A DNA stretch of 64,000 nucleotides from Posidoniimonas corsicana (GCF_007859765.1 NZ_SIHJ01000001.1:2667311-2731310); one strand, 5' to 3'. Numbered from the stretch's first letter, positions 44,709 through 54,274 are shown. Numbers and translations are program-made. The notes: generated from the sequence alone by a model not told the origin.

Positions 44709-44853
44709 GCGTGCCTCACCGAGGTAGCCTAGTGTGGCGGTTGATTGGGGCAGCAAATGGTGGGCGGATTTTGATTGCAAATCTTCGCGTACTTCGTTTA
44801 ACTTGCCGAAGGGCGTAAGAGGGTTCTAGAGTTGTGCCCGTATCAATGAAAGA
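44709..44853 (+). other. Intergenic, nothing recognised
   Basis: 145 bp between hydrolase and DUF1559 genes; a weak GAAAG before the ATG at 44854 is the only signal. Confidence 0.3.
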
Positions 44854-45705
44854 ATGTTTGGGGCCTTAGCCATGCGGAACCCACACGCTCAAATGCGGCT
44901 GCAGAGTGGCTTCACCCTTGTTGAATTGCTGGTGGTGCTGGCGATTATTGGAGTGCTTGTCGGGTTGCTGTTGCCAGCTGTTCAGATGGCACGCGAATCT
45001 GCTCGGCGTTCCACCTGCACTAATAACCTGAAACAGCTCGCACTGGCGATCAAATTGCACGAGCAGACTCACGGGACATTTCCCACAGGGGGGTGGGGCC
45101 CGGACTGGGTCGGAGATCCGGATCGAGGATACTCGCCGAAGCAGCCCGGGGGCTGGATTTACAATGTGCTCGTCTACCTAGAGGCTCAAGAGGTCCGAGA
45201 CCTGGGCCATGGCGCTAGTGCACAGGACAAACGCCTCGCCGCCTCAACGCTCTTAGCGTCTCCGCTCAATGTCTTGCACTGCCCGAGCCGAAGGCCCGCG
45301 TCACTCTATCCCTACGCAGGCCCTCCGCAGCTGCAAAACGCCGACCCACCATTGGCGGTTGCGAAGACGGACTACGCGGTTAGCACAACGATCGCCCACG
45401 AACGTTCTGAGGTGATAGCTAGCGAGATCCAACTCCAACGAGGTCTGAGCAAATCGGTGTTTGTGGCGGAGAAGACTGTTTCTCCGTCGCACTACCTGGA
45501 TGGAAATGCCGAGGGGGACCAGCTTTCCGCCTATGTGGGAAGTTGCTCAGATCTCGCGAGAAGCGTTGAGGGGGTGCCGTCACTCGACTCCGGGGGCGAT
45601 GCAGTCGGACTCGGTGGCCCCCACCCGGGTGGTTGTGTTACTGCCTACGGAGACGGTTCTGTTCGGCTAGTCCCAGCCGGGCAACAGTTCGAGTCGGCCC
45701 GGTAG
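44854..45705 (+). CDS. DUF1559 prepilin-like protein
   Basis: 283 residues. Leader of 18 residues, then [40 protein letters not shown] and a C-terminal [20 protein letters not shown], the H-x9-DG motif in full. It shares the unusual stretch [20 protein letters not shown] with the next gene ([20 protein letters not shown]), so the pair arose by duplication. The gene lies between two hydrolase genes and probably forms surface filaments or periplasmic pseudopilins with them. Confidence 0.88.
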   Translation: MFGALAMRNPHAQMRLQSGFTLVELLVVLAIIGVLVGLLLPAVQMARESARRSTCTNNLKQLALAIKLHEQTHGTFPTGGWGPDWVGDPDRGYSPKQPGGWIYNVLVYLEAQEVRDLGHGASAQDKRLAASTLLASPLNVLHCPSRRPASLYPYAGPPQLQNADPPLAVAKTDYAVSTTIAHERSEVIASEIQLQRGLSKSVFVAEKTVSPSHYLDGNAEGDQLSAYVGSCSDLARSVEGVPSLDSGGDAVGLGGPHPGGCVTAYGDGSVRLVPAGQQFESAR

Positions 45706-45781
45706 CGATCATATTGCCTCGTTGGTGCTCGGCAGATGCCGGCCACAGGGCATCAACCAATACTCTTGGGAGCACCGACCT

Positions 45782-46813
45782 ATGGGCACCAAATGTCGAA
45801 ACGCGATCAGCCTCGTAGAAGTTCTCATCGTGATTGCAATTATCGCGGTGCTCGTGCAGCTACTTCTTCCGGCGGTTGAGTCTTCCCGGGAGGCCGCGCG
45901 ACGAGCGGCTTGCAAGAACAACCTGCGCCAGCTTGGTCTGGCGGTCCAGATGCACCACGATACCCACTCGGCGATGCCGACCGCAGGGTGGGGATGGGCG
46001 TGGATTGGCGATCCCGACCGCGGGTACGGAGAGAAACAGCCTGGCAGCTGGGCGTACCAGCTCCTGCCCTACATGGAGAACCAGACTGCGCATGATATCA
46101 GCGCAGGATTGCGTGGCGAGGCTAAACGTGACGCACTCGCTGAATTGGCCGCCACACCTGTCAAGCTTCTCTACTGCCCCTCCCGACGGCTCCCGCGGGC
46201 GACGCCGAATGTTGGCCCTCCCATCTCGGACATCGACGAGAGTGCTCCCGACATGCACTGGTACAATGCGACCAAGTCGGAGAAGTGCGCCCGGATGGAC
46301 TACGCCGCAAACGTCGGTGACACGTTCGTCTACTGGAGCGAAGGCCCAAATCCCGAGAGTGCAGAAAAGGGCGACGGGTTTTTCAACTTTATGACGGCCG
46401 GCGACCGGAGAGAAGTTTCGGTTAAAGACGTGACCGGGGTTGTTATCCAGCGCCATCCATTCTCTTTCGCGCAGGTTACTGACGGCCTCAGCAAAACCAT
46501 TTTTGCTGGAGAGAAGCCGATCACGATCGAGGCGTACAAGGCGGGCTGGAACGGGAACGACGATCAGCCTTGCTGGAATGGCGATGACCTCGACACGACG
46601 GCCAGCACCCGATATCAACCACGCCGCGACACGTCGGTGGAGGAAACGACAGCCGGGGGGATCCCTTTTGGCAGCGCCCACCCAGACTCGATGCATGTGC
46701 TCTTCTGTGACGGCTCGGTTCAAGCGATCTCCTATAGCGTGGAATCGGAGGCGTTCCGGGCCTTCGGGAACCGGAGGGACACGTTGACTGTCACGTCGGA
46801 CAACTCTCCGTAG
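45782..46813 (+). CDS. DUF1559 prepilin-like protein, paralogue
   Basis: Start set at ATG 45782 because it gives the short leader [20 protein letters not shown]. The usual Gly-Phe before the cleavage site is replaced by Ala-Ile. 343 residues with [20 protein letters not shown] and a final [20 protein letters not shown]. It differs from its neighbour by an insertion of about 60 residues before the C-terminal motif. Located 35 bp before the second hydrolase. Confidence 0.85.
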   Translation: MGTKCRNAISLVEVLIVIAIIAVLVQLLLPAVESSREAARRAACKNNLRQLGLAVQMHHDTHSAMPTAGWGWAWIGDPDRGYGEKQPGSWAYQLLPYMENQTAHDISAGLRGEAKRDALAELAATPVKLLYCPSRRLPRATPNVGPPISDIDESAPDMHWYNATKSEKCARMDYAANVGDTFVYWSEGPNPESAEKGDGFFNFMTAGDRREVSVKDVTGVVIQRHPFSFAQVTDGLSKTIFAGEKPITIEAYKAGWNGNDDQPCWNGDDLDTTASTRYQPRRDTSVEETTAGGIPFGSAHPDSMHVLFCDGSVQAISYSVESEAFRAFGNRRDTLTVTSDNSP

Positions 46814-46847
46814 GCGCTGGCCTAACCAGGTATCCGGAAATCACTAC

Positions 46848-47807
46848 ATGCGCCCAGTCAGTCAACTATCGGTGGTCCCATTCGTCTGCCTTATCGCAGT
46901 GAGCGACGCATTCGCGACGGCCCCAGACGATGCCGCAGAAAAATGGAGCATCGAGTGGGGGCTGGCAGCCTACCATGAGTACAGAGGCCCACGTGGTGAA
47001 AAGCGTGTTCTGCCCTACCGCCTGTTCCCGCCAAGGACGTCGGAGGGCGATAACAGGGACTACCCGCTGGTTCTATGGCTCCACGGCCACGGGGCCGAGC
47101 CCGGCGACGACAATCGATCGCATGTCGCCCATATGGATGACACTATGTATTGGGATCCCGACGAGCTCGGCGAGTTCCCGTTCTACGTGCTTGCTCCCCA
47201 GTGCCCGGCAGGATCTTTTTGGGTGGGTGACCCTACGGTTGAAGGGGAAGTGTTGACAACTGTCATGGAGATCGTTGATGAAGTGTCAGCGAGTGAACCG
47301 ATAAACCCTGATCGCATTTCCGTAGTAGGTATCTCGAGCGGTGGTAGTGCAGCGTGGGAATTGGCGGAACGTTTCCCAGAGCGATTTGCCGCCGTGTTGC
47401 CTCTCGGGTCCGGCGGAGGCGATTTCAGTTCGGCGAAAGAACTTTCCAAAACCCCGATTTGGGCTTTCCACTCCAAACGCGACAACGCGGTTCCTATTAC
47501 GGGTGATCGACGAACAGTCTACTCGGTCCAATCGCACGGTGGGCAATGCGCGTTGACTGAGACACCAGGGTTTGGGCATGACTGCTGGTGGCCAGCGTTT
47601 CAGCAATGCGGCGCCAGAGAATGGCTTCTACTGCAAGAAAGGGGGACTATCTCGTCCCCTCCTCCTGGTCGTGTTCCCTCGGGTACTCGTTGGAGTTGGT
47701 TTTCTCAAGAGTATTTGGATCCAGAAGAGATCCTAGCAAGGTCTCCGATTCCAGTTGCTGTTATCGGAGTCTTGGCATACTTGACCTATCGAAAGCGATA
47801 CGCTTGA
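46848..47807 (+). CDS. Exported alpha/beta hydrolase with C-terminal anchor
   Basis: 319 residues. Signal peptide 1-23. Core motifs: YPLVLWLHGHGAEPGDD, nucleophile GISSGGSAAW, acid in FHSKRDNAVP, and His in GFGHDCWWPA. The C-terminus carries a membrane helix (IPVAVIGVLAYLTYRKRY), the reverse of the N-terminal anchor in the 43836 hydrolase. Likely an esterase facing the periplasm. Last gene of the plus-strand cluster; it converges on the plasmid-type region. Confidence 0.8.
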   Translation: MRPVSQLSVVPFVCLIAVSDAFATAPDDAAEKWSIEWGLAAYHEYRGPRGEKRVLPYRLFPPRTSEGDNRDYPLVLWLHGHGAEPGDDNRSHVAHMDDTMYWDPDELGEFPFYVLAPQCPAGSFWVGDPTVEGEVLTTVMEIVDEVSASEPINPDRISVVGISSGGSAAWELAERFPERFAAVLPLGSGGGDFSSAKELSKTPIWAFHSKRDNAVPITGDRRTVYSVQSHGGQCALTETPGFGHDCWWPAFQQCGAREWLLLQERGTISSPPPGRVPSGTRWSWFSQEYLDPEEILARSPIPVAVIGVLAYLTYRKRYA

Positions 47808-47837
47808 AAGAAATCTCTTCAAGCTGGACTCAAAGAT

Positions 47838-48299
47838 TCAGTTCGATGGCACAATACTTGAGGAGTACTTTTCCTCCAGCATTGCGAGCCCTTCGTCAAA
47901 GAACTCTTGTTTGTTCCCGGTAAATTCACCTTGAGATTTGAGCCGGTAGAAGATCCGCTCGAGGTGTTCGACCCGCTTCTCACGAACCTTGTGGCCGGCG
48001 GTTACCCAACGGCTCTCGGCAAGTGCTTGCTGACGCTGCTCTTGCCTTTGGAGCTCTTCCTCCCGGCGCTTCCTGGCGGCGTCAGCGGCTCGCTTCTTGG
48101 CGGCCGCCTCTTTGTCAGGTTCTGAATCTGTTGGCTTGTTCGAGTCCCCGTCGACACCTGAAGCCTGCGTCGAGGCAGGCTTGGCATTCGCTTTCGCGTT
48201 GCGATCGAGGCGTCGCTGTTCAAGGCGAGACTGGATGTCGTCAAGTTTCTCAACGGGGTCAATCTCTCCCATGATATTGTAGGCGGAACTGTTACTCAT
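47838..48299 (-). CDS. Coiled-coil partner of ParA
   Basis: 153 residues. The first ~35 residues and the middle (AAAKKRAADAARKRREEELQ) are highly charged coiled coil. The end, HLERIFYRLKSQGEFTG followed by EEKYSSSIVPSN, looks folded. It overlaps the ParA gene by 8 bp. Such small basic proteins behind ParA often act as the ParB-like adaptor, but no ParB nuclease fold or ribbon-helix-helix is visible. Confidence 0.6.
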   Translation of the reverse strand: MSNSSAYNIMGEIDPVEKLDDIQSRLEQRRLDRNAKANAKPASTQASGVDGDSNKPTDSEPDKEAAAKKRAADAARKRREEELQRQEQRQQALAESRWVTAGHKVREKRVEHLERIFYRLKSQGEFTGNKQEFFDEGLAMLEEKYSSSIVPSN

Positions 48300-49008
48300 T
48301 GGCTGCTTTCCCCGGTTGCGTTAGACGTTGCACGATCACTTCGTAGACAAACGCTGCGATGTCCATCGCACACTTGTCGCTGCTCTTTACCCGATTGGCA
48401 TTGGGGTTCCGAGTTACAAACTCGCACATCCGGTGCCACTCGTAGTAGCGAAGCTCTGCCTCGGCGACCTGGTACCCGGCTTCGACAAGCTGCCTCCGGT
48501 AGTTGACCGCACTCCGGCTTCTTCTCCCCTGCCCCAGCGGTCGCACCTCGTTGAACACAATGACCGATTCGGGCTGGCCGTTCTGGCGCAGTTGGAGCCG
48601 CCGGATCATCCGCAGCACCGAGTTGCTGCCTCGGACGTCCTTGAGCGAGAGCTTGATAGGCACGACAACCAGGTCCGCCACCGTGCAAATGGTTGCGACC
48701 TCCTCGCCCGAGGTCTGACCCGGGGCGTCGAACAGGATAATGTCGTGCTCAAGAGCTAGCTCCTGGATGGCGTCGTCGATCTCAAACGCCGTCTTAGCTC
48801 GCCGGATCTCAATCCGCGGTTCGAAGCGATTCAACGCCCCGGCGTTGATCCCTCCTTCCTCTCCGTCGATAAACGCCACGCTGCGGCCCTGGTCAAAGAG
48901 CTCAACCGCCGAGTTCAGAGCGAGCGTTGTCTTTCCTGGCCCGCCCTTGCCGTTGCAGAAGCCGATCACGAAGGGGCGCCCACTTTCGTTCTTAACTTTC
49001 TCGTTCAT
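48292..49008 (-). CDS. parA: ParA-family partition ATPase
   Basis: 238 residues. Deviant Walker A KGGPGKTTLALNSAVEL near residue 20, switch FIDGEEGGINAGAL and Walker B DIILFDAPGQTSGEE. Length fits the small ParA/MipZ type without an N-terminal helix-turn-helix. It should segregate the replicon whose iterons lie 500 bp away, together with the coiled-coil protein downstream. Confidence 0.9.
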   Translation of the reverse strand: MNEKVKNESGRPFVIGFCNGKGGPGKTTLALNSAVELFDQGRSVAFIDGEEGGINAGALNRFEPRIEIRRAKTAFEIDDAIQELALEHDIILFDAPGQTSGEEVATICTVADLVVVPIKLSLKDVRGSNSVLRMIRRLQLRQNGQPESVIVFNEVRPLGQGRRSRSAVNYRRQLVEAGYQVAEAELRYYEWHRMCEFVTRNPNANRVKSSDKCAMDIAAFVYEVIVQRLTQPGKAANE

Positions 49009-49173
49009 GAACCGACGCTAGCACGACCTCTGACAAACTGGCAAGATACTTTCGCGACCAAGTGCTCAGCTGGTTTTGAACGCGCGCGCCAGCGAGATTT
49101 CTTACCCAAGCACGAACGCGCGTAGTTTACCGGCGGTCAACGAAGAATGTGAGTTGGTGAGGGATTGCCTCGA

Positions 49174-49521
49174 TTACCATCGGCGCGAGAAGGGCGCTGG
49201 CGTCGCGCTGACGAGACGATCGATCGTCGACCTAGGGGTGAGGTAGGCTCGAAAGATATCGCTCACTAGCGGCCACACAGGCGACGGCCCAGATCGAGAG
49301 CATTGAAGCTTCATGGGCGCTGAAATTCCGGTGGCAGGCAACAGCGGGCCTCGGCGGATCGGCTGATGCCACTCGAACTCTCTGGCTAGCTCGTGGGAGT
49401 GGAGCTGGCCAAGGTTCCCGCCAGCAATCAGTTCTTGCCACCACAGTTCAATCCGGTCTATGGTCAGCTTTAAGGCGGTTAAAGCAGTTGAGGCTCGGTG
49501 GGTTGGCGTCGGTAGGACCAC
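49174..49521 (-). CDS. Hypothetical protein next to the iterons
   Basis: 115 residues. A start near 49521 reads MVLPTPTHRASTALTALKLT, then WWQELIAGGNLGQLHSHELA and REFEWHQPIRRG. Reasonable amino-acid mix, but no family match and no ribosome site. The iteron array starts 3 bp upstream, so if real it would be transcribed out of the origin, like small plasmid copy-control genes. Moderate to low support. Confidence 0.35.
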   Translation of the reverse strand: MVLPTPTHRASTALTALKLTIDRIELWWQELIAGGNLGQLHSHELAREFEWHQPIRRGPLLPATGISAPMKLQCSRSGPSPVWPLVSDIFRAYLTPRSTIDRLVSATPAPFSRRW

Positions 49522-49523
49522 GA

Positions 49524-49655
49524 CGTTATCTGACCGACAGTTCGGGAACGTTGAACGACCGACAGGGGACGTTAACTGACCGACAGTTGCCCCGTTAATC
49601 GACCGACAGTCGATCGTTATCTGACCGACGGTTTGTCGTTAAACGACCGACCAAA
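49524..49655 (+). repeat. Iteron array (six copies), replication origin
   Basis: Six imperfect direct repeats begin at 49524, 49549, 49570, 49593, 49615 and 49637. The common form is CGTTAAnYGACCGACAGTT and the spacing 25, 21, 23, 22 and 22 bp, i.e. close to two helical turns. The last copy is degenerate (GACCGACC). They lie upstream of the RepA gene, so are the expected Rep-binding iterons of an iteron-type plasmid origin. Confidence 0.85.
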
Positions 49656-49689
49656 CGCCCCCGATTCGGCAGCGACTTCGCGGGGTTAG

Positions 49690-49745
49690 AAGGCCCTTAT
49701 CTAGAGATCTAGAAAGAGTAGAGATCTAGAAGAGCTCTTTTTGAC
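49690..49745 (+). promoter_or_regulatory. AT-rich region with AGATCTAGA repeats
   Basis: Between iterons and repA. AGAGATCTAGAA occurs twice (about 49703 and 49721) with further CTAGA elements and AAGAGCTCTT, a palindrome. An AT-rich zone beside iterons usually is the duplex-opening site; it may also hold the repA promoter. Confidence 0.5.
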
Positions 49746-49773
49746 TAACTAGAGAACCACATTTAGGAGGCAA

Positions 49774-51123
49774 GTGCGAGCAAGTAGAAACACTCACATC
49801 ATTTCGGACGAGATGAATCTGGCTGAGTTTCCGCTCAGCACCATCGGCGAGCGGGCGCCTGCTGGCGTTGACCGACTCGTCTTTGAAGACGAGGGCATCG
49901 ACCCGAGCACCGGCGAGCGGTCCGCTCGCCGGGTCACAGTACTTGGGCAGGCGCCCTTTGGGCTTCCCACCTCAGTAGATGACGAGGTGCTGATGGGGTG
50001 CCTCCGGGCAACTAAGGACGCAGGGTTTGATAGCCGGAGAGTTGACTTTGAACCAGCATCGTTTCTGCGGGCCATGCGGTGGAGTACCGACGGGCCTGCC
50101 TACGCAAGACTTCGCCGCGCTCTTGACCGGTACTCAACGGTTTCGGTGGTCTCTGAGGGCGCCTACTGGCACAAGGGCAAACGCAAGCCGGTGCGAGACG
50201 TGGTCGGGATCCTTGACCGGTGGCAGTCAAGCGGCCGCGACCGTGAAACGGGGCTTCCCGAGAAGGCGTTCTTTGTCTGGGGAGACTTTATGTGGGAGAG
50301 CTTTCAAGCGGGGAACTTGCGAAACCTTGACTACGACTTCTTGCTTGGACTTGAGCACGCGATATCTCGTCGCGCCTACCGCTTCCTTGGCAAGCGGTTC
50401 TACCACAACAAGAGTATCCGGATGGGGCTTAAGCATTTTGCGGTCAACAAGATCGGCATGAGCGACAAGAACCACAACGGCCAGATCAAGGCGACGCTCA
50501 AGAAAGCTCACACCGAGCTGGAGCGAAAAGGGTTCTGCCGGGCTGAGTATGTCGGCCGGGGCCAGCAGGCCGAGGTCGTTTACCACGCCATTGGCGCCGA
50601 GCAACAGCAGCCTCGCGATCCGCTCGTGGGCGAGTTGCGTCGCCGTGGGGTAAGTGGGGCGGCAAAGTTAGTTACCGCTGACAACAGGGAACGAGTTCGG
50701 CAGGCGATCGCCAACTATGACCACCGGCGTGATTGTGGCGAGAAGGTAGGCCCCGGATGGCTGCACCAGTGCATTGTCGCGGACAGTGCGTACAAGTTTC
50801 GAGACGACTACGTTTCACCAGAAGCGGTAGCGAAAAGGAGGCAAGCATCGGCGGCGTCTGACGCTCGCAAGGCAAAACGGACCGAGCGACTAGAGGCCAG
50901 CGAGGATAGTGCGATGCAAAGAGAGAGGAAACGGTTTGGCGCGTTCATTCAGTCGCTAGACGAAGAGGCTTACGAACAATTTCGAGAGCAAGCGATTGCC
51001 GCCAGCTCTGCCTATGGAAAGTCGCTCCGGACCGCCAAGCCAGAGACGATGCCGCACTACGCGACGTACCTGGAGGCGGCGCTTCTCGGGCACTGGCGGA
51101 GAACGGTCTGCCAGCGTGACTAG
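49774..51123 (+). CDS. repA: Plasmid replication initiator (RepA, RPA family)
   Basis: 449 residues from GTG 49774 with AGGAGG 3 nt before; an ATG at 49813 is the alternative. Residues 15-270 match the RPA/TrfA-like initiator: NLAEFPLSTIGERAPAGVDR, then FLRAMRWSTDGPAYARLRRA, RETGLPEKAFFVWGDFMWES and FLGKRFYHNKSIRMGLKHFA, with winged-helix features. A basic, charged C-terminal part follows. It binds iterons and opens the origin. Divergent from the parA operon across the origin. Confidence 0.85.
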   Translation: MRASRNTHIISDEMNLAEFPLSTIGERAPAGVDRLVFEDEGIDPSTGERSARRVTVLGQAPFGLPTSVDDEVLMGCLRATKDAGFDSRRVDFEPASFLRAMRWSTDGPAYARLRRALDRYSTVSVVSEGAYWHKGKRKPVRDVVGILDRWQSSGRDRETGLPEKAFFVWGDFMWESFQAGNLRNLDYDFLLGLEHAISRRAYRFLGKRFYHNKSIRMGLKHFAVNKIGMSDKNHNGQIKATLKKAHTELERKGFCRAEYVGRGQQAEVVYHAIGAEQQQPRDPLVGELRRRGVSGAAKLVTADNRERVRQAIANYDHRRDCGEKVGPGWLHQCIVADSAYKFRDDYVSPEAVAKRRQASAASDARKAKRTERLEASEDSAMQRERKRFGAFIQSLDEEAYEQFREQAIAASSAYGKSLRTAKPETMPHYATYLEAALLGHWRRTVCQRD

Positions 51124-51263
51124 GCGAAAGTTAAGTTATCCCACGAGGAATGTGACGGCAGGGGAGGTGTTCTCTATGCGGGCCTTTCAACGGTCGACGA
51201 CCAACCGCCGAGGGCTCGTGCACTGAAGCCCGCCGTGGAGGGATCGATACGCCTGCATTATAT

Positions 51264-52430
51264 TTACCAAGCTGCAGAGCAGAAGGCGTGGCGAGTAGGT
51301 GGCCGGCACAACACCACACCGACAATGCATGCTAAGCAAGCCGAGCAAGGCTCCGGGATGTCGTGTGGGCTCCCGGTCAACGACAATGGATTGTCTCGCC
51401 AGACCGTGTAGTCAGCAGCATCAACAAAGCTGTCTTGGTTGCCGTCGGCGTCGAGCGCAAGGGAAGAGCCGTACGATGCCCGCCACGCAACGTAATCCGA
51501 GGTGTCAACCAGTCCGTCAAGATTGTAGTCACCTTTGTGCCCTACTCCCAGCCAGCCGACGAGGGCGTCCCGGTCGAGCTCGTCGAGCACGTGATCGCTA
51601 TTGAGGTCGCCGACGAGTTCACGATCCACGCCCGGGTACATCAAACTATATGCATCGGGATTCCTGATCGCCAACGTGATTGCCGAGATGTCTGCGACTC
51701 CAATCTGTCCGTCGCCAGTCAGATCACCCAGCGGTGGCGCGTTCGGACTTGGGACAATCTGAGCAAAACTATCAAGTGTACCCTGGTGTGCGGCGCCAGC
51801 CTCATTGGAGATCGATTCGGCCCCGACGTCATTGAAATTGTAGAGAAGGACGGTGCCACCAACAGCCGAGACATTGTCACCCGGCGGCAAGAAGGAGTCG
51901 CCCGAGTAGAGGTTGTTCTTGGTGATGCGTAGCCAATCGACATAGCCGTTCATGGCGGGTTGCAGCGCATCATCTCTGCTTATGCTCCCAATCCTGGGAA
52001 GGCCCTGCGGGCTGTCCCGGACGTTGGTTCCGGTCAGTGCTCGACTGCTGATGAGCTGGCCGTTGATGTACCAGTGCTCGCTGACGCCATTGGAAGTCCA
52101 CGCAACGTGGTGCCAGGCGTCCCTCTGCAGTTCTACAGTTGTGTCAAAGTTCCCAGCTGTCAGGCCGAGCATATAAGCCCTCTGCCGGCTGGGGCCCAGG
52201 CGGATCTGCTTGTCTTCCACGCCCAGCTGCCATTCATTGAACAGCATGCCAAAGCTCCCTAATGTGTCGTCGAACAAGACTCTCGCTTCAACGGTCAAGA
52301 GATTGCCCAAGTCGGTCTGATCGGTGATGAAGATACGCGCCTGTGGCCCGCTCAACGCCAACGCGCCCGCCGAGCAGTACGGCGTAAGCGTCAGAAGGCC
52401 GAGCGACGTCAATAGCGTGAGTGCTCGCAT
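51264..52430 (-). CDS. Secreted LamG/dockerin/PEP-CTERM protein
   Basis: 388 residues with a signal peptide (1-22). About residues 25-200 form a concanavalin-like LamG domain (WHHVAWTSNGVSEHWYINGQ, GYVDWLRITKNNLYSG). Dockerin-like repeats follow: GDLTGDGQIGVADISAITLA, GDLNSDHVLDELDRDALVGW, GDYNLDGLVDTSDYVAWRAS and [14 protein letters not shown], four calcium loops. The tail IPEPCSACLACIVGVVLCRP is PEP-CTERM-like with cysteines. Unusual in that it sits between repA and ssb of the plasmid backbone, so it is cargo. Confidence 0.8.
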   Translation of the reverse strand: MRALTLLTSLGLLTLTPYCSAGALALSGPQARIFITDQTDLGNLLTVEARVLFDDTLGSFGMLFNEWQLGVEDKQIRLGPSRQRAYMLGLTAGNFDTTVELQRDAWHHVAWTSNGVSEHWYINGQLISSRALTGTNVRDSPQGLPRIGSISRDDALQPAMNGYVDWLRITKNNLYSGDSFLPPGDNVSAVGGTVLLYNFNDVGAESISNEAGAAHQGTLDSFAQIVPSPNAPPLGDLTGDGQIGVADISAITLAIRNPDAYSLMYPGVDRELVGDLNSDHVLDELDRDALVGWLGVGHKGDYNLDGLVDTSDYVAWRASYGSSLALDADGNQDSFVDAADYTVWRDNPLSLTGSPHDIPEPCSACLACIVGVVLCRPPTRHAFCSAAW

Positions 52431-52518
52431 CGTGCTAGCTTGTGTTGGGGGTTGGTGATTGGATCTGGAGTGAATGTGAGTGCAACTGAAGATGCTGCCT
52501 TGCAGAACGGCCGTACAG

Positions 52519-53022
52519 TTAGCCAGGCCGTTTTCTCGGATAGGCCTTGTTGCGTCGGGATACGCTGCATCGCATCTGAATCTCAGTCACGCCGGGGCGG
52601 AAGGTTGGGAGCATCGAAGTAAGTGCAATGTCTGGTCCTAGCGAGAACCTCCCGACCGAGCTGGCGAGTATCGGCCCATTCTGCGATCCGTCGCCGTCCG
52701 CTGAGTAGGATAGGGCGACATCCAACGGGTTGCGGCGGCGAGAAGCGGACGGGTTGAACGCGACCGCGGCTGTAACGACTCCGGGGAACCTCGACCCGGA
52801 TAGTTCATCGTCCCCTAATGAGACGACGTCGAGTGAGAGCTTGTTTGCCTGCAGTGGGAGCCGCGGCCCGGGAATCTCAGCGACGCGGGTGGTTTGCCCT
52901 TGGACGTTCGTGACCTCAAGAGCCAGTCGACATTCTAGGCTAGCAGCGTGTGCGGTCGCGCAAGAGCATGAGAGAGTCGCGGCTGCCAACAGCCAGATTC
53001 GGAATTGTTTCGTGGTCGCCAT
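52519..53022 (-). CDS. Exported protein of unknown function
   Basis: Start set at ATG 53022, with AAGGAGG 8 nt upstream. 167 residues. Signal peptide 1-26 (IWLLAAATLSCSCATAHAA). Mature part beta-rich: ECRLALEVTNVQGQTTRVAE and GVVTAAVAFNPSASRRRNPL; ends in a basic stretch (RRNKAYPRKRPG), no PEP-CTERM. Adjacent and same strand as the LamG protein, probably co-expressed. Family not recognised; resembles the cohesin-like/N-terminal beta domains of planctomycete secreted proteins. Confidence 0.6.
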   Translation of the reverse strand: MATTKQFRIWLLAAATLSCSCATAHAASLECRLALEVTNVQGQTTRVAEIPGPRLPLQANKLSLDVVSLGDDELSGSRFPGVVTAAVAFNPSASRRRNPLDVALSYSADGDGSQNGPILASSVGRFSLGPDIALTSMLPTFRPGVTEIQMRCSVSRRNKAYPRKRPG

Positions 53023-53318
53023 ACTGGTGCCTCCTTGGAAGTTTGAACGTCGTACGGGAACCACTAACACAGTCCTCTTTGCATTTCAAGCAAGTTGGCT
53101 GAATCGCGTTCATCACATGCAAGGGCGGCCATCGCCTAAGTATGGCTACGCCATTGACTGGCGGCAGGACAATGGCAAGCAGCAGATACTAAGAAACTGT
53201 TTGACTCGTCAATCTCTTGGTGACATCGACAGCAGAGAAGGCCCGATGCAGAGTGGATGGGCACGGGAACCTTCTTGAGAAACATCGGGATAGCACTGTC
53301 CACCGAATGGGCGGCGGC
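53023..53318. other. Intergenic, nothing recognised
   Basis: About 300 bp between the exported protein and ssb. No ORF with support, no repeat. Confidence 0.3.
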
Positions 53319-53705
53319 CTAAACGCTCGTTGTCTGCTCGGTGGCCTCTTGACTGCCGGACTCTCTCGAGTCTGACTGAGGCTTTCCGAGCATCGTCATG
53401 TGGTCGACGACCACCTTGACCTTTGACCGCTTCTTGCCATCGTTATCCTCCCAGGATTCGTATCGCAGCTTCCCCTCGACAAGGATGTTGCTGCCCTTCC
53501 TGAGATACTGATCTACCACCTCGGCGGTCCGTCCCCAGAAGGTCAGGTCCACAAACGTGGTGGTCTCGATCCACTCGTCGCCTTTCTTGTAGCGTTCGTT
53601 GACCGCGATACTGGTGTCAACAACCGCCTTCTCTCGGGGTGTGAAGCGGAGCTCCGGATCGGAGCACAAGTTGCCACACAACACAACGCGATTAAAACTC
53701 GCCAT
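53319..53705 (-). CDS. ssb: Single-stranded DNA-binding protein
   Basis: 128 residues. OB fold throughout: MASFNRVVLCGNLCSDPELR, then SIAVNERYKKGDEWIETTTF, DLTFWGRTAEVVDQYLRKGS and LVEGKLRYESWEDNDGKKRS. The C-terminal tip lacks the acidic DDIPF motif, ending in TEQTTSV, so it may not recruit the usual SSB partners. Typical plasmid-borne SSB, needed during conjugal transfer and replication. Confidence 0.93.
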   Translation of the reverse strand: MASFNRVVLCGNLCSDPELRFTPREKAVVDTSIAVNERYKKGDEWIETTTFVDLTFWGRTAEVVDQYLRKGSNILVEGKLRYESWEDNDGKKRSKVKVVVDHMTMLGKPQSDSRESGSQEATEQTTSV

Positions 53706-53839
53706 TTGAGAACTCGCTTTCTCTTCCCTACGGGAAGCATTTGCGAAGTCTCCCAGAACCTTTGTCAGCTTCCACTCTGCATGGGCTCTCAGAGTCAGCC
53801 TTGACGGGCTCTGAGCGCCCCAGCGGGCGGGCAGCTGTG

Positions 53840-54199
53840 TCAGGCAAGCTTTAGAGACAGCGGCTGTTGTACATCGTCCGGCTCGGAGTCACTCGGCGGG
53901 CAAGAGGCAACTTTAATCGGCGTGATGGTTTGAGCGTTGGTGGCCAGCCCGTGCTTGAACTGTGCGGCCCGTAGCTCTTCAAGCTTCGTCGCCGCCTGCT
54001 CGGCGGCCGCCAGGAAGTCCCTAGTTGCCACCGCCTTCATCTGGGGGATGATGCTTGTCCGTCCGGTAGCCTTATCGGTGTAGGGCCTGCCGATCTCGGC
54101 GTAGTACTCGACCTGACCGTAGTAGATCCTTGAATAGAGCTGGTAGGCGACGGCCCCCACCAGAATCATGTCGCCGATGGTTGTTTTTCGCTGTGCCAT
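53840..54199 (-). CDS. Hypothetical plasmid protein
   Basis: Start set at ATG 54199, after AGGAGG. 119 residues. DMILVGAVAYQLYSRIYYGQ is a possible hydrophobic patch, the rest is charged (AAAEQAATKLEELRAAQFKH). Unknown family. It lies between ssb and the exonuclease, same strand, so probably part of the same transcript. Confidence 0.6.
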   Translation of the reverse strand: MAQRKTTIGDMILVGAVAYQLYSRIYYGQVEYYAEIGRPYTDKATGRTSIIPQMKAVATRDFLAAAEQAATKLEELRAAQFKHGLATNAQTITPIKVASCPPSDSEPDDVQQPLSLKLA

Positions 54200-54274
54200 A
54201 GGTGTTCGTTCCTCCTGCTTGCTCGCATGTTTCATCTAGTAGGCCACAGGCGCCGCTGCTAAGCAAAAAAATCC

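Noticed and set aside
49524-49655. Possible CRISPR array
   Set aside because: Repeats are only ~19 bp with 2-6 bp between them, and they lie before repA. They are iterons.
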